Assembly (NCBI GenBank): GCA_905182465.1
Contig: CAJJBI010000004.1
Span: 294,271 to 358,270, forward strand
DNA: 64,000 bases
Direction: 5' to 3'
DNA from: Opitutaceae bacterium BACL24 MAG-120322-bin51
GTDB taxonomy: Bacteria; Verrucomicrobiota; Verrucomicrobiia; Opitutales; Coraliomargaritaceae
Part shown: one piece after another, positions 20,605 through 28,984 of the stretch
Position numbering within the stretch: position 1 is the stretch's first letter
Layout: every line of letters begins with the position of its first letter
The notes under the pieces: model-generated
Databases searched by the model: none
Seen by the model: only the letters and a program-made list of their open reading frames with translations
What the model was told of the DNA's origin: nothing
Program-made: the position numbers and the translations under genes

Positions 20605-21606
20605 ATGAATGTATTAGTCACAGGAGGCGGGGGATTCGTTGGTAGCTATTTGATCGATCGCTTGCTAGCCCGCGGCTATCAAGTTCGTTCGTTCGGGCGC
20701 TCACCACAGCCAGCTTTGGAGCAGAAAGGCGTTGAAGTTATTTGCGGTGAATTGGCCAATCCCACTGACGTGAGAGAGGCTTGTGTTGGCATGAATGCGG
20801 TCTTTCATGTCGCGGCTAAGGCAGGAGTGTGGGGCAGTTGGGAGAGTTTTTATCAGCCGAATGTGATCGGCACACGTAACGTGCTTGAGGCCTGCAGGAC
20901 CGAGAGTATCGCTCGCCTTGTTTATACGAGCACGCCGAGTGTCGTCTTCAACGGACAACCGATTCGTGGAGGCGGGCAGGAGATGCCTTATGGGCGGAAC
21001 TGGCTCTGCCACTATGCGCATACGAAGGCGATCGCTGAGCAAGAAGCTTTAGCTGCCAATTGTGATAAGCTCAAGGTTGTCGCATTGCGCCCACACTTGA
21101 TCTTCGGTCCTGGCGACCCTCACCTTTTGCCGCGCGTGATTGATAGCGTGAAAGCGGGGCGCTTAAAGATTGTCGGTGAGGGTACGAACCGAGTGGATGT
21201 CTCCTACGTCGATGATGTGGCTGCGGCACATTTAAACGCACTGGATGCCTTGGAATCTTGCAACACAGGAAGCTGTGCTGGGCAGGCCTACTTCATTTCG
21301 CAGGGTGAACCGGTAGAACTTTGGCCGTGGCTTAACCAGGTGCTTGAAGGCCTAGGCCATCCGCCATTGTCTAAGCGCATGCCACTCGGCCTGGCCTATG
21401 CGGCGGGGGCCATTGCTGAATGTGTTTGGAAGGTTTTTGCAAAATCTGGCGAACCACCGATTACGCGCTTTGTCGCGGTCGAGCTGGCTAAAGATCACTA
21501 CTTTAACATTGAAGTGGCGAATAGGGATCTTGGCTACAAGGCTGCCGTTGATATGGAAACTGGATTGAAGGCGACGATCGAAGACCTAAAAGCACGCGGA
21601 TTCTAA
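20605..21606 (+). CDS. oleD: NAD(P)-dependent reductase of the OleD type (extended SDR)
   Basis: A 333-residue extended short-chain dehydrogenase of the 3-beta-hydroxysteroid dehydrogenase/epimerase group. The cofactor loop is VTGGGGFVGSYL (5-16). The active site is the Ser/Thr cluster YTSTPSVVF (about 107-115) and Tyr137-x3-Lys141 (YAHTK). Family text includes ALRPHLIFGPGDPHLLPRVI. OleD reduces the 2-alkyl-3-keto acid made by OleA. It is 9 bases from the OleC-like gene, so co-expressed. Without OleA nearby the olefin pathway is inferred from the pair only. Confidence 0.75.
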   Translation: MNVLVTGGGGFVGSYLIDRLLARGYQVRSFGRSPQPALEQKGVEVICGELANPTDVREACVGMNAVFHVAAKAGVWGSWESFYQPNVIGTRNVLEACRTESIARLVYTSTPSVVFNGQPIRGGGQEMPYGRNWLCHYAHTKAIAEQEALAANCDKLKVVALRPHLIFGPGDPHLLPRVIDSVKAGRLKIVGEGTNRVDVSYVDDVAAAHLNALDALESCNTGSCAGQAYFISQGEPVELWPWLNQVLEGLGHPPLSKRMPLGLAYAAGAIAECVWKVFAKSGEPPITRFVAVELAKDHYFNIEVANRDLGYKAAVDMETGLKATIEDLKARGF

Positions 21607-21691
21607 GCAGCGGTATAGCTGGGCAGAAAAATTTGGGCAAACTCGCCTTGATGAGTTGCCAGCTAGCATACTTCGCGACATCTCCTCTGCT

Positions 21692-22474
21692 ATGGAGATT
21701 ATTTTTCTAGGAACTGGCACCTCACAAGGCGTGCCTATGATTGCGCAACCCAAGGGCGAAGGCTGCGATCTGGACAATCCTAAGAACTGGCGCACTCGCG
21801 CATCAATCCATGTCGAAATGGGGGGCCACCACATCCAAGTCGATGCGGCGCCCGAGTTTCGTATGCAGTGCATCCAGCATGGGCTCGACCAAATTGATAG
21901 CTTTATCCTTACGCACGGGCACGCGGATCACATCCTGGGCATGGATGATTTACGCCGCTTCTGCGATCTGAATGGTGGCAATGCGCTCCCCGTTTATAGT
22001 AGTGCTGAAGGTTTGGAGCGAGTTAGGCAGATCTTCCCTTATGCGATTTTAGATAAACCCTTGGTGCGCGGCTACCCAGCATTTCAGCTGGAGACAATGC
22101 CTAAGACCTTGGAGTTGCCAGGCGGCACGGTTGAATCAGTTCTGCTACCACATGGTAAAATTCAAGTGCTCGGCCTCGTCTTTACCGAAGCGGAAACGGG
22201 CAAACAGTTTACATATTATACTGACTGTAATGAAGTCGGCGAAGAAGCCCGGCTCATTGCTGAAGGATCGGATGTCGTCATCCTCGATGGCTTACGACCG
22301 AACCCGCATCCCTCGCACATGACCATCGGTGAAGCGACTCAAACCGCGCAAGAAATGGGCGCACCCATCGCGTTCATTACGCATATGACCTATATGGTCG
22401 ATCACGAGGAGACCGAGGAGTCACTGCCCGAAGCGGTGCATTTGGCTTATGATGGGCTGCGAGTTAGTTGGTAG
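21692..22474 (+). CDS. MBL-fold metallo-hydrolase, PhnP-like cyclic phosphodiesterase family
   Basis: A 260-residue metallo-beta-lactamase-fold protein. The family N-terminus is MEIIFLGTGTSQGVPM and the metal motif is LTHGHADHILGMDDLR (HxHxDH, about 71-86). Later ligands are in YYTDCNE and FITHMTYMVDH. It belongs to the COG1235-like group that includes phosphoribosyl cyclic phosphate phosphodiesterase; the true substrate is unknown. An earlier in-frame start exists, but the ATG at 21692 starts exactly at the first beta strand. It follows the OleC/OleD-like pair by 85 bases on the same strand. Confidence 0.85.
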   Translation: MEIIFLGTGTSQGVPMIAQPKGEGCDLDNPKNWRTRASIHVEMGGHHIQVDAAPEFRMQCIQHGLDQIDSFILTHGHADHILGMDDLRRFCDLNGGNALPVYSSAEGLERVRQIFPYAILDKPLVRGYPAFQLETMPKTLELPGGTVESVLLPHGKIQVLGLVFTEAETGKQFTYYTDCNEVGEEARLIAEGSDVVILDGLRPNPHPSHMTIGEATQTAQEMGAPIAFITHMTYMVDHEETEESLPEAVHLAYDGLRVSW

Positions 22475-22514
22475 TTCCAAGCTATGGGGATTCACTTGTG
22501 AAGACCCTACAGCT

Positions 22515-23579
22515 TTACAATAGCACTAAATTGTTTCGGTGCACGACCACCTTTGCTTCGAGCGCAGGTGAATCGGTTCCGACAAGCTCCATGTCGTAGT
22601 CAATGACGCCATGCGCGATGACATCGCCATTTGGGGCGCAAATTTGCACGACATCGCCGCCCTCGAAGTTTCCCTCGCAGCTAGTGATTCCAGCTTCTAG
22701 TAAACTCTTGCCTCGGTTGAGGATCGCATCGACCGCTCCCGCGTCCACATTGATTGTGCCGTGTGTGTGGTCTTGAATTGCAATCCAGCGCTTGTGTGAT
22801 TTTACAGGCACCTCGCTAGGCGCGAAATAGGTGCCCACACTTTCGCCATCAAGCAGTTTCTTGAAAAGTGTCGAATCACCACCACTACCAATAATGACGC
22901 CGCAGCCTGCACGTTGCGCGATCTTGGCCGCAGAGAGTTTACTGACCATGCCGCCGACCGAGGTCTCCTGCTTGGTGCCTTGGGCCATTGCTTCGATCTC
23001 GTCGGTAATGGTATCGACTACTGGCACCACCTCGCCCGTGCCTTGCATGTCGATCAGCCCGGGGATATTGGATAGGATAAAGAGCATGTCCGCATGCACC
23101 ACACTAGCCACGAGCGCGGAGAGGGTGTCGTTATCGCCAAACTTAATCTCGGTGGCGCTGACCGTGTCGTTTTCGTTGACGATGGGCACTGCACCATTCG
23201 CTAGTAGGCATCCGATGGTGTTGCAGACTGCATTGTGCCGGTGGCGAGTGCGCAGGTCTTCGCGGGTCAGCAGAATCTGGGCAACGGTCAAACCATGCCG
23301 GTCGAAGCATTGTTGCCAGTTATTAATTAAGATACTTTGGCCGACGGCGGCGCAGGCTTGTAGGGCAGCTAAGTCCTTTGGTCGCTTCTCCAGCTTAAGC
23401 TTTCCCATGCCGAGGCCCACTGCGCCTGAGCTAACTAGGATTACCTCAATGCCAAGCTGGCGCAGTGCGTTGACTTGATCGCAAAGTGTCGCGATGCGCG
23501 CCGTGTCCAATTTTCCGATACCAGAAGTCAGCACACCTGTGCCGAGCTTGATGACGATGCGTTTGGCTTTAGTGAGCAT
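22515..23579 (-). CDS. proB: glutamate 5-kinase
   Basis: It catalyses the first step of proline synthesis, phosphorylating glutamate. The 354 residues contain an amino acid kinase domain (RIVIKLGTGVLT at 7-18, VILVSSGAVGLGMGKL, VNENDTV) and a C-terminal PUA domain (about 265-350), the typical two-domain form subject to proline feedback. It is the third gene of pyrH-frr-proB; proA is not visible here. The 52-base gap from frr is almost wholly a heptad repeat array that ends at the proB ATG. Confidence 0.96.
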   Translation of the reverse strand: MLTKAKRIVIKLGTGVLTSGIGKLDTARIATLCDQVNALRQLGIEVILVSSGAVGLGMGKLKLEKRPKDLAALQACAAVGQSILINNWQQCFDRHGLTVAQILLTREDLRTRHRHNAVCNTIGCLLANGAVPIVNENDTVSATEIKFGDNDTLSALVASVVHADMLFILSNIPGLIDMQGTGEVVPVVDTITDEIEAMAQGTKQETSVGGMVSKLSAAKIAQRAGCGVIIGSGGDSTLFKKLLDGESVGTYFAPSEVPVKSHKRWIAIQDHTHGTINVDAGAVDAILNRGKSLLEAGITSCEGNFEGGDVVQICAPNGDVIAHGVIDYDMELVGTDSPALEAKVVVHRNNLVLL

Positions 23580-23628
23580 TTTTAGAGATCAGAGGATAGA
23601 TGGTTCTGCCTTCTGCTTTCTATCTACT
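23580..23628. repeat. seven 7-base units with an orientation switch, frr-proB gap
   Basis: From the base after the proB ATG (plus-strand reading): TTTTAGA, GATCAGA and GGATAGA end in AGA. Then TGGTTCT, GCCTTCT, GCTTTCT and ATCTACT end in TCT/ACT. The unit flips strand halfway, so the transcript can pair TCTATC with GATAGA. The array fills the gap between the two genes. Confidence 0.65.
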
Positions 23629-23631
23629 GGG

Positions 23632-24189
23632 TCAGACTTTCTTCAACTCAGCTTCCTTGTGAGTAAGGTGCTCATTGATCTCGGATATGTAGTCGTCGTG
23701 CGCTTTTTGCACTTCTTTTTCGTGTCGTTTAAAATCATCTTCGGGTAGACCGTCGTCGTTCTTAGCAGACTTGAGTAAGTCGAGTGCATCACGACGACCT
23801 TGGCGGATGCGAACACGCCCGTCTTCGGCCATGCCACCGGCTGTCTTAGCAAGCTCTTGGCGGCGCTCACCAGTTAGCTCGGGCACAGGCACGCGGAGGA
23901 TGCCGCCGTCGATAATGGGGTTAAGGCCAAGGTTGGCTTCTTGGATACCTTTTTCCACATCTTTAATAACGCTCTTATCCCAAGGCTGCACCATGATGGT
24001 ACGGGCATCCGGCGTTGTAACCGCAGCGACTTCTTTCAGGCTGACTGTGCTGCCGTAGGCGTTAACGCGGACACCGTCGAGCATTGCGGGCGTAGCTTTG
24101 CCTGTGTGGAGGCTGCTGAATTCGTGGAGTGTGTGGTCGACCGCCTTCTTCATGTCGGCGTTCATGGATTTGATGATTTCTTTTGGCAT
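23632..24189 (-). CDS. frr: ribosome recycling factor
   Basis: It dissociates post-termination ribosomes with EF-G. The 185-residue protein is at standard length. It has the helical MNADMKKAVDHTLHEFSSLH start and the region GKATPAMLDGVRVNAYGSTV. Then come TTPDARTIMVQPWDKSVIKD, the signature PELTGERRQELAK (about 112-124) and a long C-terminal helix. It lies 26 bases after pyrH. Confidence 0.97.
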   Translation of the reverse strand: MPKEIIKSMNADMKKAVDHTLHEFSSLHTGKATPAMLDGVRVNAYGSTVSLKEVAAVTTPDARTIMVQPWDKSVIKDVEKGIQEANLGLNPIIDGGILRVPVPELTGERRQELAKTAGGMAEDGRVRIRQGRRDALDLLKSAKNDDGLPEDDFKRHEKEVQKAHDDYISEINEHLTHKEAELKKV

Positions 24190-24215
24190 GGCTTTATTTT
24201 TTTAGAAATAGGGGC

Positions 24216-24956
24216 TTAATTGACCAGTGTGCCGATCTCTTCACCCATCACGGCGCGATAGATCGAGCCTGGCTCGCACATACTGAATACGAGAATTGGA
24301 AGTTGGTTTTCCATACAAAGAGAAAATGCAGTCGAATCCATGACTTTAAGGCGCTCACGGAGAGCATCGATGTAGGGCACGTGATCGTATTTGACTGCAT
24401 CGTCGTGCTTTTTTGGATCCTTGTTATAGATGCCGTCTACCTTGGTGGCTTTCATGAGCATGTCCGCACCAATCTCGTTAGCGCGGAGCGCTGCGGTGGT
24501 GTCGGTAGAGAAGTAAGGGTTACCTGTCCCACCAGCGAAGATCACTACGCGGCCGCGCTCAAGGTGCCTAGTTGCGCGTCGTAGGATAAACGGCTCAGCC
24601 AGCTTATCCATGGGTATGGCACTTTGCAGGCGCACGGTCACACCGAGCTTTTCCAGGCAGTCCATTAGCGCGAGGCCGTTGATTACCGTGGCGAGCATGC
24701 CCATGTAGTCACCAGTTGTGCGGTCGACGCCTTTCATCTCGGCGCCGCTGAGGCCGCGAAAGATATTGCCGCCACCGATCACGAGTCCGATTTCTACCCC
24801 GATATCGTAAACTTTTTTGACCTCTTCGCAAATCGCTTTGAGGATCGCTGGGTCGATGGGTTCACCATCTTCGTTATTGCGTAGCACTTCCCCGCTGAGT
24901 TTGAGGATGATGCGTTTGTATTTTGGGCTTTTGGACGATTCTTCAGTGGCAGTCAT
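24216..24956 (-). CDS. pyrH: UMP kinase (uridylate kinase)
   Basis: It phosphorylates UMP to UDP. The 246-residue amino acid kinase fold protein has [13 protein letters not shown] near the N-terminus, [15 protein letters not shown] (about 57-71), [20 protein letters not shown] and the metal and regulatory region [14 protein letters not shown]. The frame extends 33 bases upstream to a non-ATG start, but the ATG at 24954-24956 fits family length. pyrH-frr is the usual order; rpsB and tsf, often upstream of it, are not here. Confidence 0.96.
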   Translation of the reverse strand: MTATEESSKSPKYKRIILKLSGEVLRNNEDGEPIDPAILKAICEEVKKVYDIGVEIGLVIGGGNIFRGLSGAEMKGVDRTTGDYMGMLATVINGLALMDCLEKLGVTVRLQSAIPMDKLAEPFILRRATRHLERGRVVIFAGGTGNPYFSTDTTAALRANEIGADMLMKATKVDGIYNKDPKKHDDAVKYDHVPYIDALRERLKVMDSTAFSLCMENQLPILVFSMCEPGSIYRAVMGEEIGTLVN

Positions 24957-25033
24957 TAAAAGCTTTATAAACCCACTTTTGCCTAGCACGTCAACCTATG
25001 TCTTTGCCTGAAGGCTTAAAGTTGGTTTCTGGC

Positions 25034-25104
25034 AACGCTGAACTCCGGCACGGCACCATCTTAGCTTGAGCTACTTTAAAAGATCAGAGCTGGAGCTCAG
25101 CGTT
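25034..25104 (+). promoter_or_regulatory. long inverted repeat in the lysC upstream region
   Basis: AACGCTGAACTCC (25034-25046) pairs with GGAGCTCAGCGTT (25092-25104) with one mismatch across a 45-base spacer, which itself holds a small TAGCT/AGCTA hairpin. It ends 100 bases before lysC. It could be a leader RNA structure or an operator. I do not see the conserved parts of a lysine riboswitch. Confidence 0.4.
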
Positions 25105-25204
25105 CCTAAGGATCTTTCCTTGAAACTTCGCCTTGCTAGTATTGCTTAAGCGCCCCTATCTTCTTCAACCTTTCCAAATCTTTCTAGTTTCAGCCTTTTA
25201 TTAA

Positions 25205-26419
25205 ATGTCACTCATCGTTCAGAAATACGGCGGCACTTCGGTCGGAGATGTCGACCGGATCAAAAACGTCGCGCAGCGAGTCAAAGAAACCTATGATGCG
25301 GGTAACCAAGTCGTGGTCGTCGTTTCTGCGCGCTCCGGCGTGACGAATGAGCTGATTGGCCGCGCTAAAGCGCTCAATCCGCATCCCGATGAGCGTGAGA
25401 TGGATATGCTCCTGACTGTGGGCGAGCAAGAAACTATAGCCCTGACTGCTATGGCGCTCCATGCTATTGGTGTACCTGCGGTCTCACGCACAGGTTCTCA
25501 GGCGGGCATATTGACCGATCCTTCGCACACCCGCGCACGCATCACCCAGATTTCGGGGGGCGACCTCAAAGCGCAACTTGATGCTGGTAAAGTCGTCATC
25601 CTTGCCGGCTTTCAAGGCCATTCGGCCGACGGCCAAATTACCACATTAGGCCGCGGCGGTTCCGATCTAAGTGCCATCGCCATCGCGGCGGCGCTCAAAG
25701 CCGACCTTTGCCAAATTTACACCGATGTTGACGGCGTCTATACTGCTGATCCGCGCCTTGTGCTTGATGCCAAGAAGCTCGATGAGATCTCCTATGAGGA
25801 GATGCTCGAGCTCGCCAGTTCTGGTTCCAAAGTGATGCAAAACCGCGCCGTCGAATTTGCGCAAAAGTTCGACGTCGTTTTTGAAGTCCGATCTAGTTTT
25901 AACAACAACCCAGGTACTATTGTGAAAGAAGAAGCCGCCTCCATGGAAGATGTCGTCGTAAGCGGCGTCGCACTCGATAAAAATCAAGCTAAGATCGTGG
26001 TCAGCGATTTGCCCGACCGCCCCGGCACCGCCGCCAAGCTCTTCCAAGTGCTCGGCTTAGCTGGTATCAGTGTCGACATGATCGTACAAAACCTCGGCCG
26101 CGATGGTAAGGCGAATATGACATTCACCGTCCCTCGCGAGGATGTCCCCCGCGCCGAAAAAGCGGTGACTGAATCGTTTCCTGACGAGGCCGCTGGAAAA
26201 CTCTTTGAGGTAAGCGATATTGCTAAAGTCTCCGTGGTTGGCGTTGGTATGCGTTCGCATTCTGGCGTCGCTGCGACACTTTTTGAGGCCTTGGCTAAGG
26301 GCAGTGTGAACATCCAGCTTATCAGCACATCCGAGATTAAAATCTCAGTCGGCATCGACCCAGAGCAAGCCGAAGATGCTGCGCGCCTTGTCCATGCTGC
26401 TTTTGGGCTCGGGGCATAG
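25205..26419 (+). CDS. lysC: aspartate kinase
   Basis: The first enzyme of the aspartate family pathway (lysine, threonine, methionine). The 404 residues are the monofunctional form. The kinase domain starts MSLIVQKYGGTSVGDVDRIK and has TLGRGGSDLSAIAIAAALKA and CQIYTDVDGVYTADPR. Two ACT domains follow (about 265-404), the second with VSVVGVGMRSHSGVAATLFE. The ACT pair implies feedback inhibition by lysine and/or threonine. thrC follows 160 bases later on the same strand. Confidence 0.97.
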   Translation: MSLIVQKYGGTSVGDVDRIKNVAQRVKETYDAGNQVVVVVSARSGVTNELIGRAKALNPHPDEREMDMLLTVGEQETIALTAMALHAIGVPAVSRTGSQAGILTDPSHTRARITQISGGDLKAQLDAGKVVILAGFQGHSADGQITTLGRGGSDLSAIAIAAALKADLCQIYTDVDGVYTADPRLVLDAKKLDEISYEEMLELASSGSKVMQNRAVEFAQKFDVVFEVRSSFNNNPGTIVKEEAASMEDVVVSGVALDKNQAKIVVSDLPDRPGTAAKLFQVLGLAGISVDMIVQNLGRDGKANMTFTVPREDVPRAEKAVTESFPDEAAGKLFEVSDIAKVSVVGVGMRSHSGVAATLFEALAKGSVNIQLISTSEIKISVGIDPEQAEDAARLVHAAFGLGA

Positions 26420-26579
26420 GCGATTTCTCTGCCTCAGGCTAGATGGCATTGGACGCAAGTGTTATGGAAATATCAGATGCCGGATTTTGGCAGTCCCTAC
26501 CTCATCTTTTGATGATATCTTGACCGAACGAAGGATAATTGTGGGTTGACTCTGTTGCTGTGCCTACAAACTCACAAGC

Positions 26580-27932
26580 ATGCAATACATCAGCACACGC
26601 GGCCAAGTCCCCGCGGTTTCTTTTTCCACCGCAGTCGCGCAAGGTCTCGCGCCTGATGGCGGGCTTTATCTGCCCGAGGAACTCCCCGACCTAAAGCCTC
26701 ACCTAGCCGAGTGGTCAAAACTCAGCTATGCCGAACTCTGTGAGGCCTTCTTTGCCGTTTTTGCGACGGACATCGATTCTGCGGAGCTAAAAGAAGTCGT
26801 CGCGCGCAGTTATACCAAATTCGATCACGCTGACATCGCACCCATCGTTAAGCTCGATGACGACCGTTACGTGTTGGAGCTTTTCCACGGGCCCACGCTC
26901 GCATTTAAAGATTTCGCGCTCCAATTATTGGGCAATTTTTACGAATCACAGATCGCTCGTACTAAAAGCCGCATTTCCGTTCTTGGCGCCACGTCGGGAG
27001 ATACTGGCGCCGCCGCTATTCATGGTCTACTCGGCAAAGAAGGCGTCACTACTTTTATCCTCTACCCCGATGGCCGCATCTCGCCGCTTCAAGAGCGCCA
27101 GATGACCTGCACGGGCGCGGACAAGGTGTTCCCTCTGGCGATCAAGGGCAGCTTTGACGACGCGCAGACGGCAATGAAGACTGTTTTCGAAGACCGCGAA
27201 TTCGCCGCTGAAGTTGGCCTTTCTGCTGTGAACTCGATCAATCTTGCCCGCATCCTCGCTCAGTGCGTTTACTATCTGTCCGCTTACTTCCGGCTGCCTG
27301 AGGATGTGCGTGGCGACATCACCTTCGTCGTGCCCACGGGTAACTTCGGCAATGTCCTTGCCGGCTGGCTTGTCCAGCGCATGGGCCTACCTATCAAAGG
27401 TTTCCGCGTAGCGACGAATCAAAACGATATCCTCCACCACCTATTCCAGACCGGAACCTACCAGCTAGATGACGTCGCCCCCAGCGTAGCACCTTCCATG
27501 GATATCCAAGTCGCATCGAACTTTGAGCGTTTTCTCTACTACGCTGAAGGCCGCGACTCTACAAAAGTGCGTAATATCATACAGACTTTCAAAGAAACGG
27601 GGAAATACGTTTTTGAGAACTTTGATAGCGCTGGGTTTACAAGCTCGCGAAGCGACGACGCGCAGATTCAACAGATTATAAAAGACGTGTATTCAAAATA
27701 TGGATACGTTGTTGATCCGCACACTGCTTGTGGGTTTGAAGAAGGTTTTAAAGGTAAAGAAATTATCTTAGCTACCGCGCATCCCGCAAAATTCCCCGAC
27801 ACGATTCAGGCCGCCATTGGCGAAGATTCGACGCACGCATCGCTCGAAGTTTTGAAGTCCAAAGAGATTGTTAAATACAGTGTCGATCCAACACCCGCAG
27901 CGATTAAGGCCTTCATGAGGGCACGAGTTTAG
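26580..27932 (+). CDS. thrC: threonine synthase
   Basis: A PLP enzyme converting O-phosphohomoserine to threonine. The 450 residues fit the longer class (E. coli/yeast-like). It has the N-terminal MQYISTRGQVPAVSFSTAVA and DGGLYLPEELPDL, the PLP-lysine motif LAFKDFALQLLGNF (about 111-124), LGATSGDTGAAAIHGL and the glycine loop FVVPTGNFGNVLAGW. It is downstream of lysC with its own possible promoter in the 160-base gap. No thrA/hom or thrB lies beside it. Confidence 0.97.
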   Translation: MQYISTRGQVPAVSFSTAVAQGLAPDGGLYLPEELPDLKPHLAEWSKLSYAELCEAFFAVFATDIDSAELKEVVARSYTKFDHADIAPIVKLDDDRYVLELFHGPTLAFKDFALQLLGNFYESQIARTKSRISVLGATSGDTGAAAIHGLLGKEGVTTFILYPDGRISPLQERQMTCTGADKVFPLAIKGSFDDAQTAMKTVFEDREFAAEVGLSAVNSINLARILAQCVYYLSAYFRLPEDVRGDITFVVPTGNFGNVLAGWLVQRMGLPIKGFRVATNQNDILHHLFQTGTYQLDDVAPSVAPSMDIQVASNFERFLYYAEGRDSTKVRNIIQTFKETGKYVFENFDSAGFTSSRSDDAQIQQIIKDVYSKYGYVVDPHTACGFEEGFKGKEIILATAHPAKFPDTIQAAIGEDSTHASLEVLKSKEIVKYSVDPTPAAIKAFMRARV

Positions 27933-27971
27933 TTGTGTAGTGGCGCGCTCCACGTGTCCGCCGAATAGAGT

Positions 27972-28973
27972 TCACGTAGAAGCGAGTTTTTCCTGCGCGT
28001 TCTTCAAAAATGCTGCCGCCCGCTGCTCCGACCAATAGAACCCCTCGTCGCCGAAGCTTACGAAACCAAGATGCCCGCCGTGTTTCGGCGTCTCCAAATT
28101 TAAACAAGGATTTGCCCGCACCGCCTCGCGCGGAAAGCACTCCAGCGTTAAAAACGGATCATCCTGCGCATTAATAAGTAAGGTCGGAACTTTAATTTCG
28201 CCCAGCACTGGCAGGCAACTAGATTGCGCCCAGTAATCGTTAGCCCCCTCGAAGCCGTGTATAGGTCCCGTGTAGCGATCGTCAAACTCCGCGAAAGTAA
28301 GCATGCCATCTAAATCTTCCAAATCGAGCACACCTGGAAATCTCGCTGCTTTTTCTCGCACTTTTTCTCGCAAGGTTCGCATGAACCTCGCCATGTAAAT
28401 ACGATTTTCCCAGCGTTCTAACTGCTTCGCACTACTTGCTAGGTCGCAAGGCACGCTGATCCCAACCACACCGCAAATACGCTGATCGATCGCTGCACCT
28501 AAGTCGCCAATGTATTTCAGCGTCAAATTACCTCCTAAGCTAAAGCCGACCAGACTTACCGCTGCGTAGGCTGTTGTTGCAAAGATGTGGTCGAGCACGA
28601 TTTGCAGTTCACCAGTTGCACCGCTATGGTAGCTACGCAGCATACGGTTTGGCTCTCCGCTGCAGCCTCTAAAATTCCAGGCCAGCACATCCCAACCTGC
28701 CGCCTGAAGTGCCCGCGCCATACCTTGGCAATAAGAACTCTGCGAATGCCCCTCTAGTCCATGTGTGATTACTGCAAGTCGCTGCGAATTGCTAGATCGC
28801 GCCCAATCTAGATCGATAAAGTCCCCGTCTGGTGTCTCAATCCGCTCTCGTAAATCTGTGACGAGGGGAACCCGTCGAAATAGCGTGGGGTAGATCGTCT
28901 GTAGATGTGCGCTCCGGAAACCGAAGGGCGGCCTGTAATCGGTAGCATTCACTCGCGGTATCAGAAGCGACAC
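27972..28973 (-). CDS. YheT-like alpha/beta-hydrolase
   Basis: A 333-residue protein of the COG0429 (YheT/ABHD1-3-like) hydrolase family. It has the N-terminal PFGFRSAHLQTIYPTLFRR, then LAVITHGLEGHSQSSYCQGM, the oxyanion/substrate stretch LAWNFRGCSGEPNRMLRSYH and the nucleophile elbow VSLVGFSLGGNLTLKYIG (GFSLGG, Ser at about 145). The likely acid is in the LLINAQDDPFL region and the His in PKHGGHLGF near 300. The substrate is unknown, probably an ester or lipid. It ends 11 bases downstream of the topoisomerase gene. Confidence 0.87.
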   Translation of the reverse strand: MSLLIPRVNATDYRPPFGFRSAHLQTIYPTLFRRVPLVTDLRERIETPDGDFIDLDWARSSNSQRLAVITHGLEGHSQSSYCQGMARALQAAGWDVLAWNFRGCSGEPNRMLRSYHSGATGELQIVLDHIFATTAYAAVSLVGFSLGGNLTLKYIGDLGAAIDQRICGVVGISVPCDLASSAKQLERWENRIYMARFMRTLREKVREKAARFPGVLDLEDLDGMLTFAEFDDRYTGPIHGFEGANDYWAQSSCLPVLGEIKVPTLLINAQDDPFLTLECFPREAVRANPCLNLETPKHGGHLGFVSFGDEGFYWSEQRAAAFLKNAQEKLAST

Positions 28974-28984
28974 TTCTGTCTTGT

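Noticed and set aside
25012..25204. Lysine riboswitch before lysC
   Set aside because: Only one long inverted repeat is visible; the multi-helix layout and conserved core of the lysine riboswitch are not.
27972..28973. The YheT-like hydrolase as the missing OleB
   Set aside because: Motifs match the YheT family rather than the haloalkane dehalogenase-like OleB, and it is 6 kb away on the other strand.
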